Below, piece after piece: positions 1 through 6,397 of a stretch of 7,076 nucleotides of DNA. Within the stretch, counting starts at the first letter, position 1; every line of letters starts with the position of its first letter. The notes below the pieces were generated by a model that was given only the letters and a program-made list of their open reading frames with translations, searched no databases and was not told the DNA's origin. Source of the stretch: Clostridiales bacterium (GTDB taxonomy: Bacteria; Bacillota; Clostridia; Oscillospirales; Acutalibacteraceae); NCBI GenBank assembly GCA_020859725.1, contig JAJBVR010000088.1, positions 1 through 7,076 of the forward strand. Direction: 5' to 3'. A program made the translations under genes and the position numbers.

Positions 1-196
1 AGGCTGAAATAACCAGGAGAGAATGTAAATCCTTATAAGGAATATTCATTGTAAAAGAGAGGAATACTAGAGCAAATAAAGTGGAGAGGAGACTAAAAAG
101 CAGGTCAGATAAAAAAACGACCCACCGGTTGAGATATTTTACATTTGCAAGTGTCTCCAGCTTTTGTCTCAGTTGGTTTTGATCAATCATATACAT
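1..196 (-). CDS. N-terminal fragment of a membrane-anchored nucleotide-sugar dehydratase/epimerase (capsule type), partial
   Basis: An open frame of 65 codons runs from an ATG at 196-194 to the window edge with no stop, so the gene continues beyond the left end. An in-frame TAA lies two codons upstream, so the start is at 196 or the second ATG at 190-188. The peptide has a short polar N-terminus, then YLNRWVVFLSDLLFSLLS (about residues 21-38) and a hydrophobic stretch to about residue 48. This 'YLNRW-VV-D' plus transmembrane layout is what I recall for the start of the CapD/FlaA1-like polysaccharide biosynthesis proteins (UDP-sugar 4,6-dehydratases anchored by N-terminal helices), especially those of Bacteroidales. 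The NAD-binding catalytic domain lies outside the window, so the enzyme assignment rests on the anchor region only. No Shine-Dalgarno precedes the start, unlike the clostridial genes to the right. Other glycosyl-carrier or undecaprenyl-linked enzymes with a similar anchor are possible. Confidence 0.6.
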   Translation of the reverse strand, partial: MYMIDQNQLRQKLETLANVKYLNRWVVFLSDLLFSLLSTLFALVFLSFTMNIPYKDLHSLLVISA

Positions 197-215
197 TCGT
201 TATAATAAACGCCGG

Positions 216-238
216 CATCGCCCTGTAAAAGCGCGATG
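216..238. other. Small hairpin upstream of the capsule-type gene
   Basis: CATCGC (216-221) and GCGATG (233-238) form a perfect 6-bp, GC-containing stem with an 11-nt loop, 20 nt upstream of the minus-strand ATG. It would lie in the 5' leader of the capsule-type gene. No U-tract follows on either strand, so a terminator is not supported. Confidence 0.3.
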
Positions 239-266
239 ACGAAACTTTTTCATAATTAAAATTCTG

Positions 267-304
267 TTACTTTCTTACACCCGGCAAAACCGGAACGAAA
301 GTTA
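267..304. other. Imperfect stem-loop in the 5' intergenic region
   Basis: An outer arm TTACTTTC (267-274) pairs with GAAAGTTA (297-304) at 7 of 8 positions. Inside it, CCGG (281-284) and CCGG (290-293) close a CAAAA loop. The structure overlaps the candidate promoter of the minus-strand gene, so it could be regulatory or simply chance in AT-rich DNA. No T-run follows that would make it a clear terminator. Confidence 0.3.
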
Positions 305-335
305 TAAATACAACAACACGAATGATACAAAGGTT
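267..335 (-). promoter_or_regulatory. Candidate Bacteroidales-type promoter for the minus-strand capsule gene
   Basis: Reading the minus strand towards the capsule-type gene, a TTTG (331-328) is followed 23 nt later by TAACTTTC (304-297). This resembles the Bacteroidetes primary-sigma pattern (TTTG, about 19-21 nt, TAnnTTTG) with one mismatch and a long spacer. Alternatively AACCTTTG at 335-328 could itself be the -7 element. Both readings are weak. I list it because no canonical TTGACA/TATAAT promoter is visible upstream of this gene. Confidence 0.22.
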
Positions 336-376
336 TTAAAAATATTTTTGAAATATTTGAAAACGCTGTGTTTTAA

Positions 377-1834
377 ATGAATATGATTTTATCTTCCGGT
401 ACGGATAATAAAAATAAACTTAATGATGATTATAAGGATCGCTCTGATTTTTTGCTCAGGGAATGCATTGTGTGCGGTGAAAAGGCGGTTGTGTGTGTGC
501 TGGACGGAATGATAAATTCACTTCAGCTTTCCCAAATGATAATGAATCCGCTTTTAAATTTTAACGGAAAATGCAAAACTGCGTCCGAATTGTTCAAAAC
601 AATCAAGCTTTCTGTTGTAAATTCTTTGGAAATGAGCGATGTTGATAATTTTGACGATGTTTATTTTTATCTTTCTTCCGGATTTGCGGTTCTTTTTTTG
701 GACGTGGTTTCAAAATGCCTTGCATTGGGAATACAGGGCTTTGAAAAAAGGGGCGTTAACGAACCGTCCAACGAAGAAAATATTAAGGGAGCCAAAGAAA
801 GCTTTACGGAAACTTTAAATGACAATAAAGCCATGCTTCACAGAAGAATCAAAACCCCTAATCTTAAGCTGAAGCAGCTTATGGTAGGAAAATCCGCTAA
901 AACATCCGTGGTTATCGCATATGTTAAATGAATTGCTGATAATCAGCCTGTAAAAGACGTGGAGCAAAGAATATCAGGAGCGCCTATTGATAATCTTCAG
1001 GATTTCGGAGAGCTTATTCCGTTTTTGGACAGTAATGTAAAATCATACTTTACGGCAACCGGAAATACGGAAAGGCCGGATACACTTTGCTCAAAATTGC
1101 TGGAGGGAAGAATTGCGGTTCTTGTTGACGGTTCGCCTTATGCAATATATGTGCCCTATTTGTTTTCGGATTCGTTTTCCACAGTTGATGATTATGATAA
1201 CAGACCGTTTTATGCAACACTGAACAGATTGCTTAAATACTTTTCATTTTGCATATCCGTTGTGCTTCCGGGATTCTATGTCGCCGTTGGTACCTTTCAT
1301 CAGGAATTGCTTCCCGCTTCTCTTATGTATACAATAGCTGCCGCTGAAATTTCCACGCCTTTTACACTTATGCAGGAAGCAGTTATGGTGCTTATTCTTT
1401 ATGAAATTATGAGGGAGGCCGGGCTCCGGCTGCCTAAATCAATAGGGCACGCCGTTTCTATTATAGGGGCCTTGGTTATAGGCGACGCTGTCGTTAACGC
1501 CGGTTTGGTAGGCGCGCCTATGCTTGTTGTCGTGGCTGTAACCGCAATCGCGTCTTATGTTATTTATCCTTTATATGAAAGTATAGCTGTTTTAAGAATT
1601 ATATTTATACTGCTCAGCGGATTTGCCGGCATTTACGGAATCACACTCGGAATATGCACGTTATGTGTTAATATATCGGCGCTCAATCCTTACAGAGTGC
1701 CTTATTCGGCGCCTATTTCACCGCTTAACCTTAAAAGCATGGGAGATATATTTTACAGAGCAAATTGGAAACACCTTATTAAAAATAAGATTAAAATTCA
1801 AAATCTGAGGGGCGCTGATATTGATGAACTATAA
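377..1834 (+). pseudogene. gerAA: Spore germination receptor subunit A, interrupted by one in-frame TGA
   Basis: This is the GerA-family subunit of a nutrient germinant receptor in the spore inner membrane, which acts with the B (permease-like) and C (lipoprotein) subunits. The two open segments, 377-931 and 932-1834, are in the same frame and together give 485 codons, the usual family length. An N-terminal soluble domain (residues 1-about 280) contains LLEGRIAVLVDGSPYAI near residue 242. A membrane domain follows with the conserved REAGLRLPKSIGHAV and a GALVIGDAVVNAGLV segment. The TGA at 929-931 sits where relatives often read 'YxKGIAD', so a single GGA-to-TGA change explains it. The second segment has no ribosome-binding site of its own. 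A TAA directly precedes the ATG at 377, which fixes the upstream limit, and no clear RBS is visible there either. Unless the TGA is an error or is read through, the product would be a 184-residue soluble fragment. The 3' end overlaps gerAB by 11 nt. Confidence 0.88.
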
Positions 1835-2863
1835 AAGAAATATGATTGCTCCCGTTAATCTTTTTTCCTGCTAAGTATATGCAGGTAGCTTACTCTTTTT
1901 ACTGTCAGCGCGGGTGTTCTGAAAAGTAATTATTCGGCAGATCTTGTGCTCAGCACAACGCTTGGCTATATTTTTGTTATTCTCGTGTCGGCGCCCGTCA
2001 TAATTTTGCTTAAAAGAGGGAAAAACCTGCTTGACAATAAAATACTTTCAAATATATACGGAGCGTTTTTCGTCCTTTTCGGAGCTGTAAACATAAGCAA
2101 ATTCGCAATGTTTTCAGCGGAAGAATTAAGTCAGAATTCACAGATGATTTTTTGGCCGCCACAATGATTTTGGCCTGCATATATGCCTCATGTTTGGGAG
2201 TGGAGGCGGTTTCCAGATTCGGTTCAATGGTATTTATAATAATTATAATCGGCTTTGCCGCGTTGGTTATTTTGGGATATGATAATTTTTCGTATTTGAA
2301 TTTGTTCCCTCTGATTCAAAACACTGCGGGAAGTTTTGCTAAAAATTCGGCTTTTTCTCTTGTAAGCAGCAATGAATTGGTTCTGCTTTTGGCGCTGGCG
2401 CCTAAAATTAACGGGAAAGCGATAAAACCTTTTTGCTTTTCAATGCTGTTTTCTTATCTTGTAACTATTGCTCTGATTATTTTTACAATAGGAGTTTTGG
2501 GAGATACGGCAACTTTGTCCGCCTATCCGGTTTTTGAAGTTTCGCAGATTGCAAAGTACGGAGAGGGAGAACGTTTGGATGCTGTTTTTACAGCCGTATG
2601 GATTTTTGCTATATTCATTAAAACCACGCTGTACCTCTATGCCGCGGTATATTGCCTAAGCGGAAAAAACGTGTGAAAAAAATATAATATGCGGAATTGT
2701 GATGTTTGCTTTGGCGTTTTTTATTCTTACAAGCGAATATTTTCAAAATATAGAGGGCATTTTATCCTACGTTCCGTTTTTTATATTTGCATTTTTAATA
2801 CCCGTATTTTATTTGATTTTCGGAAAGAAGAGGAATCCTATTGAAAATTTCAAAAATTATTAA
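1824..2863 (+). pseudogene. gerAB: Spore germination receptor subunit B (endospore permease), multiply frameshifted
   Basis: This is the GerAB-type integral membrane subunit, related to the amino acid/polyamine/organocation transporters and thought to sense the germinant. It starts at ATG 1824, inside the end of gerAA, with GAGGGG at 1807-1812 upstream. The frame is lost at a T6 run (1861-1866), at a TAG (1886-1888), at a T6 run (2148-2153) and at an A6 run (2664-2669). Adding one T at each T-run and removing one A restores a single 346-residue, roughly ten-helix protein apart from the TAG, close to the usual length of about 360. Recognisable stretches are the N-terminal YKRNMIAPVNLF, ILACIYASCLGVEAVSRFG after the second shift, SSNELVLLLALAP, FIKTTLYLYAAVYCLSGK, and a final hydrophobic helix ending in FGKKRNPIENFKNY. 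The reading frame then ends inside the start of gerAC. As sequenced it cannot give a full-length protein. Confidence 0.85.
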
Positions 2864-3980
2864 AATATTTTTATGCGCGGCAGCTGTTGTCCTGCTCTTT
2901 TCAGGCTGTGATTCAAACAGGGAAAATCTTAAGGATTTAAGTGTTGTTGAGGGAATCGGAATTGATTATTCGAATGATATTGTTTCGGTAACTGTACAAA
3001 GCCTTAATTTGGCAAAAGAGGGAAGCGGGGCTGAAGCGCTTTCCGGAAATATAACAATGAATACCCGTGGTGAAGGAAGAAATAATATATCAGCCGCCGT
3101 TGAAAATGTGTCCGAAAGATTGTCCAAAAAACCTTTTTTCGGTCAAAACCGAATTATAGTTTTCGGTATGGATTTTGCAAAGGAAAATTTAAATTCCAGC
3201 CTTGATTATCTTTTAAGAAGTGTTAATTCCAGGCCGGATGTTATAGTTTGCATTTCACAGGAAAAGGCAGAAAATGTGCTTGCAAGCAAAGAGTATGATG
3301 CTTTGGTTCCGGCACAGGCTGTTTCCAATTTGCTTGAAACAGGTGAAAAAAGCGGCATTGCCGCATATGTTTCATCAAATGATCTTTTAAATTTATATAC
3401 AGATAAAACCTCTGATATTTATCTGCCGGTTGTTGCTCCCGGCGACGAAAGCGTTTCGGTTTCCGGAATTGCTGTTTTCAGCGGTGATAAAATTGTTGAT
3501 ATTCTTTCAGATGAAGAAAGTTTCGGATTAATGTTTATGAAAGGAAAAGTTAAGAACGGTCTGCTTGATTCGAGCAGTGAAAAATTCGGAAAAATAGGCG
3601 CTGAAATAATTAAAACCAAGGTTAAAACAAAAGCCGTGTTTGAAAACGGAAAGATTGTTTACAAGGTTAAAATAAAGGCAGAGCTTGTACTGGATGAAAT
3701 AGAAAACGGCATTATCAATTCAATTTCCGAAAAAGATATTTTTGAGATAAACAGCCTTGTAAGTAAAAAAATTACCGAAAACTGCAAGTCTGCATTTTAT
3801 AAATGCACGGAAAATAAAAGTGATTGCCTGAGAATAGGCGAATCACTTGCGGCGGAAAATTGTAAGGCGTATCAATCCGTAAGCGATAACTGGCGCGAAT
3901 ATTTGAGTAATGCCGAGCTTGACATTTCCGTAAACGCTGTTTTAAAGCAGGTTAATGAAAATTCACGCGGCGGGCAGTAA
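2841..3980 (+). CDS. gerAC: Spore germination receptor lipoprotein, Ger(x)C family
   Basis: An intact 379-residue GerAC-type lipoprotein, of usual family length (about 350-400), forming the peripheral C subunit of the germinant receptor on the outer face of the spore inner membrane. The start is TTG 2841, preceded by AAGAAGAGGAA (2825-2835) and overlapping the last 23 nt of gerAB, which indicates translational coupling. The N-terminus is a lipoprotein signal peptide: MKISK, a hydrophobic core, then LLFSGC with the lipidated cysteine at residue 23. The hallmark DLSVVEGIGIDY follows at residues 32-43 (family pattern 'D/EL-hhxGhGID'). The rest is soluble, with no further membrane segments, and contains a 'LLRSVNSRPDVIV' stretch near residue 130. 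It contains 6-7 nt homopolymers (T6 at 3134-3139, A7 at 3765-3771) without any frame loss, in contrast to gerAB. If the A and B subunits are truly broken, this subunit has no partner encoded here. Confidence 0.93.
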   Translation: MKISKIIKIFLCAAAVVLLFSGCDSNRENLKDLSVVEGIGIDYSNDIVSVTVQSLNLAKEGSGAEALSGNITMNTRGEGRNNISAAVENVSERLSKKPFFGQNRIIVFGMDFAKENLNSSLDYLLRSVNSRPDVIVCISQEKAENVLASKEYDALVPAQAVSNLLETGEKSGIAAYVSSNDLLNLYTDKTSDIYLPVVAPGDESVSVSGIAVFSGDKIVDILSDEESFGLMFMKGKVKNGLLDSSSEKFGKIGAEIIKTKVKTKAVFENGKIVYKVKIKAELVLDEIENGIINSISEKDIFEINSLVSKKITENCKSAFYKCTENKSDCLRIGESLAAENCKAYQSVSDNWREYLSNAELDISVNAVLKQVNENSRGGQ

Positions 3981-3984
3981 TGCG

Positions 3985-4014
3985 CTCAGGAAAATATGGT
4001 TACAAGCTCCTGAG
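3985..4014 (+). terminator. Possible terminator after gerAC
   Basis: CTCAGGA (3985-3991) and TCCTGAG (4008-4014) form a perfect 7-bp stem with a 16-nt loop, 5 nt after the gerAC stop and followed by TGTTATTTT. The loop is large and the T-tract interrupted, so termination would be modest. The structure lies within the 3' end of the convergent small ORF. Confidence 0.4.
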
Positions 4015-4111
4015 TGTTATTTTCGCCTGCCGCCGCTGTTGAAGCCGCTATGGCGGGAATCGTAAGAGTCAGTGCAAATAGTATTATAAAAATTATAAAC
4101 GCTTTTTTCAT
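3986..4111 (-). CDS. Small secreted or membrane-anchored peptide (41 residues), function unknown
   Basis: The ATG at 4111-4109 is preceded on the minus strand by a good Shine-Dalgarno, AAGGTGA (4125-4119), 7 nt away, so I choose it over upstream in-frame starts. The 41-residue product begins MKKAFIIFIILFALTLTIPAIAA, a typical signal peptide or single membrane helix, then a short polar tail STAAAGENNTQELVTIFS. It converges on gerAC (5 nt between stops) and is divergent from citrate synthase. I do not recognise the family. The N-terminus resembles the start of longer sporulation or exported proteins such as SpoIID, so it could be a truncated remnant. That is a guess. Its RBS overlaps the -35 box of the gltA promoter on the other strand, so the two genes may interfere. 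Confidence 0.55.
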   Translation of the reverse strand: MKKAFIIFIILFALTLTIPAIAASTAAAGENNTQELVTIFS

Positions 4112-4123
4112 TTTTCTTTCACC

Positions 4124-4153
4124 TTGACTTTGCGTGCCGAAATGGGGTATAAT
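4124..4153 (+). promoter_or_regulatory. Vegetative (sigma-A type) promoter of citrate synthase
   Basis: TTGACT (4124-4129) and TATAAT (4148-4153) are separated by 18 nt. This is a near-consensus housekeeping promoter, and it puts the transcript start near 4160, about 35 nt before the chosen gltA start codon. It shows that gltA is transcribed independently of the ger operon, which would be expressed in the forespore. Confidence 0.8.
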
Positions 4154-4177
4154 AAATAATAATTCTGTTATTGCAGG

Positions 4178-4184
4178 AAAGGAG
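4178..4184 (+). promoter_or_regulatory. Ribosome-binding site that fixes the gltA start
   Basis: AAAGGAG lies 9 nt before the GTG at 4194. An in-frame GTG at 4134 is ruled out because it lies between the -35 and -10 boxes, so it would not be transcribed from this promoter. Confidence 0.8.
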
Positions 4185-4193
4185 CGGTTTGTT

Positions 4194-5561
4194 GTGCCAT
4201 CAAAGTACATATCTCCGATTTCAATAGAAGCTATTTCAAATTTATGCGGAGAACTGGAAAAAAATAACTCAATAAATAAAAGCGATTTCGCACGTTATCA
4301 TGTTAAAAGGGGATTAAGAAATGAGGACGGCACTGGTGTTATGGCGGGGCTTACAAGAATCTGCTCTGTTGAAGGATATTATATTTTAGATGGAGAGCGT
4401 GTTGCTAAGGAAGGCAAGCTGTCTTACAGAGGTTATGATATAAATCAGATTGTATCAAGCTGCATAAAGGAAAATCGTTTTGGTTTTGAGGAGGTTATTT
4501 GGCTTCTTCTTTTCGGTGAACTTCCAACAGTAATGCAGCTTAATTCACTTTATGAGGTTATTGACGCCTGCAGGTTTTTGCCGGATGATTTTATTGAGGA
4601 TACAATTATTAAAAATCCATCCAGGGATATTATGAATAAATTGGCGCGCTGCATTATGTGCCTTTATTCCTATGATGAAAATCCCGATGATATTTCCGTT
4701 CAGAATGTTTTGCGCCAAAGTATGCAGTTGATTGCCCAGTGCCCAACTATTATGACTACTGCTTATCAGGTTAAGAGAAGGTCGTATTACGGAAAATCAA
4801 TGTATCTTCATCCTATAAAAAAAGGAATGTCAACCGCTGAATATATTCTTAGGCAAACAAGAAATGATAAGGTGTATACTGATGAGGAGGCAAAACTGCT
4901 TGATATAATCCTTATGCTTCACGCCGATCACGGCGGCGGAAACAATTCAACCTTTGTCACAAGAGTTTTAACATCAAGCGGCACGGATACATACGCAGCA
5001 ATCGCGGCAGGTATCGGCTCGCTCAAAGGGCCCCGTCACGGCGGTGCAAATGTTAAGGCAACAAGAATGATGACGGAAATTATTGAGAATGTTTCCGACC
5101 CAACTGATGAAGGCCAGATAAAGGATTATCTTGTTAAAATTCTTAATAAAGAAGCTGGAGACGGACTCGGTCTTATTTACGGAATGGGTCACGCTGTTTA
5201 TACAATTTCAGACCCGCGCGCCGTTATTCTTAAAAACAGCGCCCGCGAATTGGCATACAGAGCAGGATATGAAAAAGAGTTTAAAACTCTTGAAAATATT
5301 GAAAAGGTAACTCCGGGGCTTCTTCGTGAATTAAAAGGCGATGAAAAAGAAATCTGCGCTAATGTGGATCTTTATTCAGGCTTGTGCTATAAAGTGCTTA
5401 ACATACCGGGAGATTTGTTTACTCCTCTTTTTGCAAGCGCAAGAATTGTAGGCTGGTGTGCTCACAGACTTGAGGAACTTACCTCAAGCAAAAGAATTAT
5501 CCGCCCGGCATATAAAAGTGTTTCGCAAAGAAGAGATTATGTTGCTTTGGATAAAAGATAG
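4194..5561 (+). CDS. gltA: Citrate synthase
   Basis: Condenses acetyl-CoA and oxaloacetate to citrate in the cytoplasm. In clostridia this commonly feeds the oxidative branch towards 2-oxoglutarate and glutamate. The GTG start gives 455 residues, typical of the longer citrate synthase type of Clostridia and Bacteroidetes, whose N-terminal signature 'KRGLRNxDGTGV' is present (about residues 37-48), followed by the GKLSYRGYDI motif. The catalytic triad is complete: His282 in GPRHGGAN, His333 in GMGHAVYTISDPRA, and Asp392 in NVDLYSG. LHADHGGGNNSTF (His243/His246) and ARIVGWCAHRLEE, which carry substrate-binding residues, are also present. The gene has its own promoter and a strong RBS, and ends 11 nt before the next gene, so it probably leads an operon with the membrane protein and AEC permease. 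Despite an A7 run (4817-4823) it shows no frame damage. A 2-methylcitrate synthase activity cannot be excluded from sequence alone. Confidence 0.95.
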   Translation: MPSKYISPISIEAISNLCGELEKNNSINKSDFARYHVKRGLRNEDGTGVMAGLTRICSVEGYYILDGERVAKEGKLSYRGYDINQIVSSCIKENRFGFEEVIWLLLFGELPTVMQLNSLYEVIDACRFLPDDFIEDTIIKNPSRDIMNKLARCIMCLYSYDENPDDISVQNVLRQSMQLIAQCPTIMTTAYQVKRRSYYGKSMYLHPIKKGMSTAEYILRQTRNDKVYTDEEAKLLDIILMLHADHGGGNNSTFVTRVLTSSGTDTYAAIAAGIGSLKGPRHGGANVKATRMMTEIIENVSDPTDEGQIKDYLVKILNKEAGDGLGLIYGMGHAVYTISDPRAVILKNSARELAYRAGYEKEFKTLENIEKVTPGLLRELKGDEKEICANVDLYSGLCYKVLNIPGDLFTPLFASARIVGWCAHRLEELTSSKRIIRPAYKSVSQRRDYVALDKR

Positions 5562-5572
5562 AGGTGTGTAAA

Positions 5573-6395
5573 GTGGCGAAAAACAAAAATTCCGCAATAC
5601 TTATTTTTGCTTTTTCAGCCGCTGCGGCAGCTGTTTTTATTAGATGCTTTCAGGTGTTTCTTTATACAGATTATAAAACGGGATATATAATTGCCGGCGC
5701 GGAAAACACGGAAATTGCTTTTTTGTGTGTCTGGGTATTTCTGTGCTGATGTGCGTCATGTATGTGTTTCGGCACAAAAATTTTTCCGAATCAATCCGGC
5801 TGAACAACAATAAGGTCCTTTCTGTTGTTTCATTTTTGTGCGGTTGTGCAATGTTTTATGATTTTGTTCATCAATGCTTAAATTGCTATACATATCTTTC
5901 AAAAAATACTTACCCCGCTCTTAACCGTATTCTGCCAATGTCTTTGCTTGGCGTTTTTTCGCTGCTTTGTTCAATTTATTATTTTTTCGGCTGCCTTGCT
6001 TTTTCATCTTCAAAATATAATTTTAATGAGCTGAAATTTTTTCATTTCGTGCCGGTTCTGTGGGCAGTATGCGGAATTTGTTTGGGATTTACGGAATATG
6101 ATGACGGATTATATGCAGAAGAAACTATACTTAAATACACGGTTCTTTTTTTGCCGTTTTGTTTTTCCTCTTTTTTGCCGGCGCCCTTGATTCCGGCGGA
6201 AAATGGATAAAGCTTTTCTCGGCTTTCGGGATAACATATTTTTTCCTTTCGCTGGCAATATCGGTTCCCCGTGTGGTAGGATTGATTTTCGGAGCTCAAC
6301 TGCCCGCGTCTGATTTTTCATCATCCGTATTTATGTTTTCGGGCATATTCGCTGCTGATGTATCATTGAATGCTTTGTTTACCGGAAAGGATTAA
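5573..6395 (+). pseudogene. Polytopic membrane protein of unknown function, two frameshifts
   Basis: The likely start is GTG 5573, preceded by GAGGTG (5561-5566) that overlaps the gltA stop. An upstream in-frame GTG at 5564 lies within that RBS. Three open segments in three frames are joined by adding one T at the T6 run 5719-5724 (giving EIAFFVCLGISVLM) and one T at the T7 run 6146-6152 (giving TVLFFAVLFFLFFAGAL). The repaired protein is 274 residues with roughly seven hydrophobic segments, beginning MAKNKNSAILIFAF and ending SLNALFTGKD. I do not recognise a family and see no catalytic or nucleotide-binding motif. Its place between citrate synthase and a permease, with an 11-nt gap and a TAATG overlap, suggests co-transcription with both. 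As sequenced, translation would end at a TGA near 5750 after about 58 residues. Confidence 0.7.
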
Positions 6396-6397
6396 TG
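6384..6397 (+). promoter_or_regulatory. RBS and overlapping stop/start (TAATG) coupling the membrane protein gene to the AEC gene
   Basis: GGAAAGGA (6384-6391) sits just before ATG 6395-6397, whose A is the last base of the upstream TAA stop (6393-6395). This one-base overlap is a classic translational-coupling arrangement. It supports placing the start of the degenerate permease gene here even though its frame is lost within five codons. Confidence 0.6.

Noticed and set aside
929..931. UGA recoded as glycine (as in Gracilibacteria/SR1) in gerAA
   Set aside because: Only one such codon is seen. gerAC and gltA contain no in-frame TGA to support a changed code, and the ger genes and signals are clostridial.
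959..1834. Separate protein starting at GTG 959
   Set aside because: There is no ribosome-binding site, it is in the same frame as the upstream segment, and the codons before it (932-958) already continue the GerA family sequence.
3419..3619. Minus-strand ORF inside gerAC
   Set aside because: It is antisense to a well-conserved intact gene and has no independent start signals.
4134..4193. Longer citrate synthase starting at GTG 4134
   Set aside because: This codon lies between the -35 and -10 boxes of the gltA promoter and has no RBS. GTG 4194 has AAAGGAG at the right distance.
4974..5192. Minus-strand ORF inside gltA
   Set aside because: It is antisense to catalytic motifs of citrate synthase; its length is explained by codon constraint on the real gene.
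6042..6324. Minus-strand ORFs opposite the membrane protein gene
   Set aside because: They are rich in Lys/Arg/Gln with no family resemblance and no RBS. They are antisense shadows of a T-rich membrane-protein gene.
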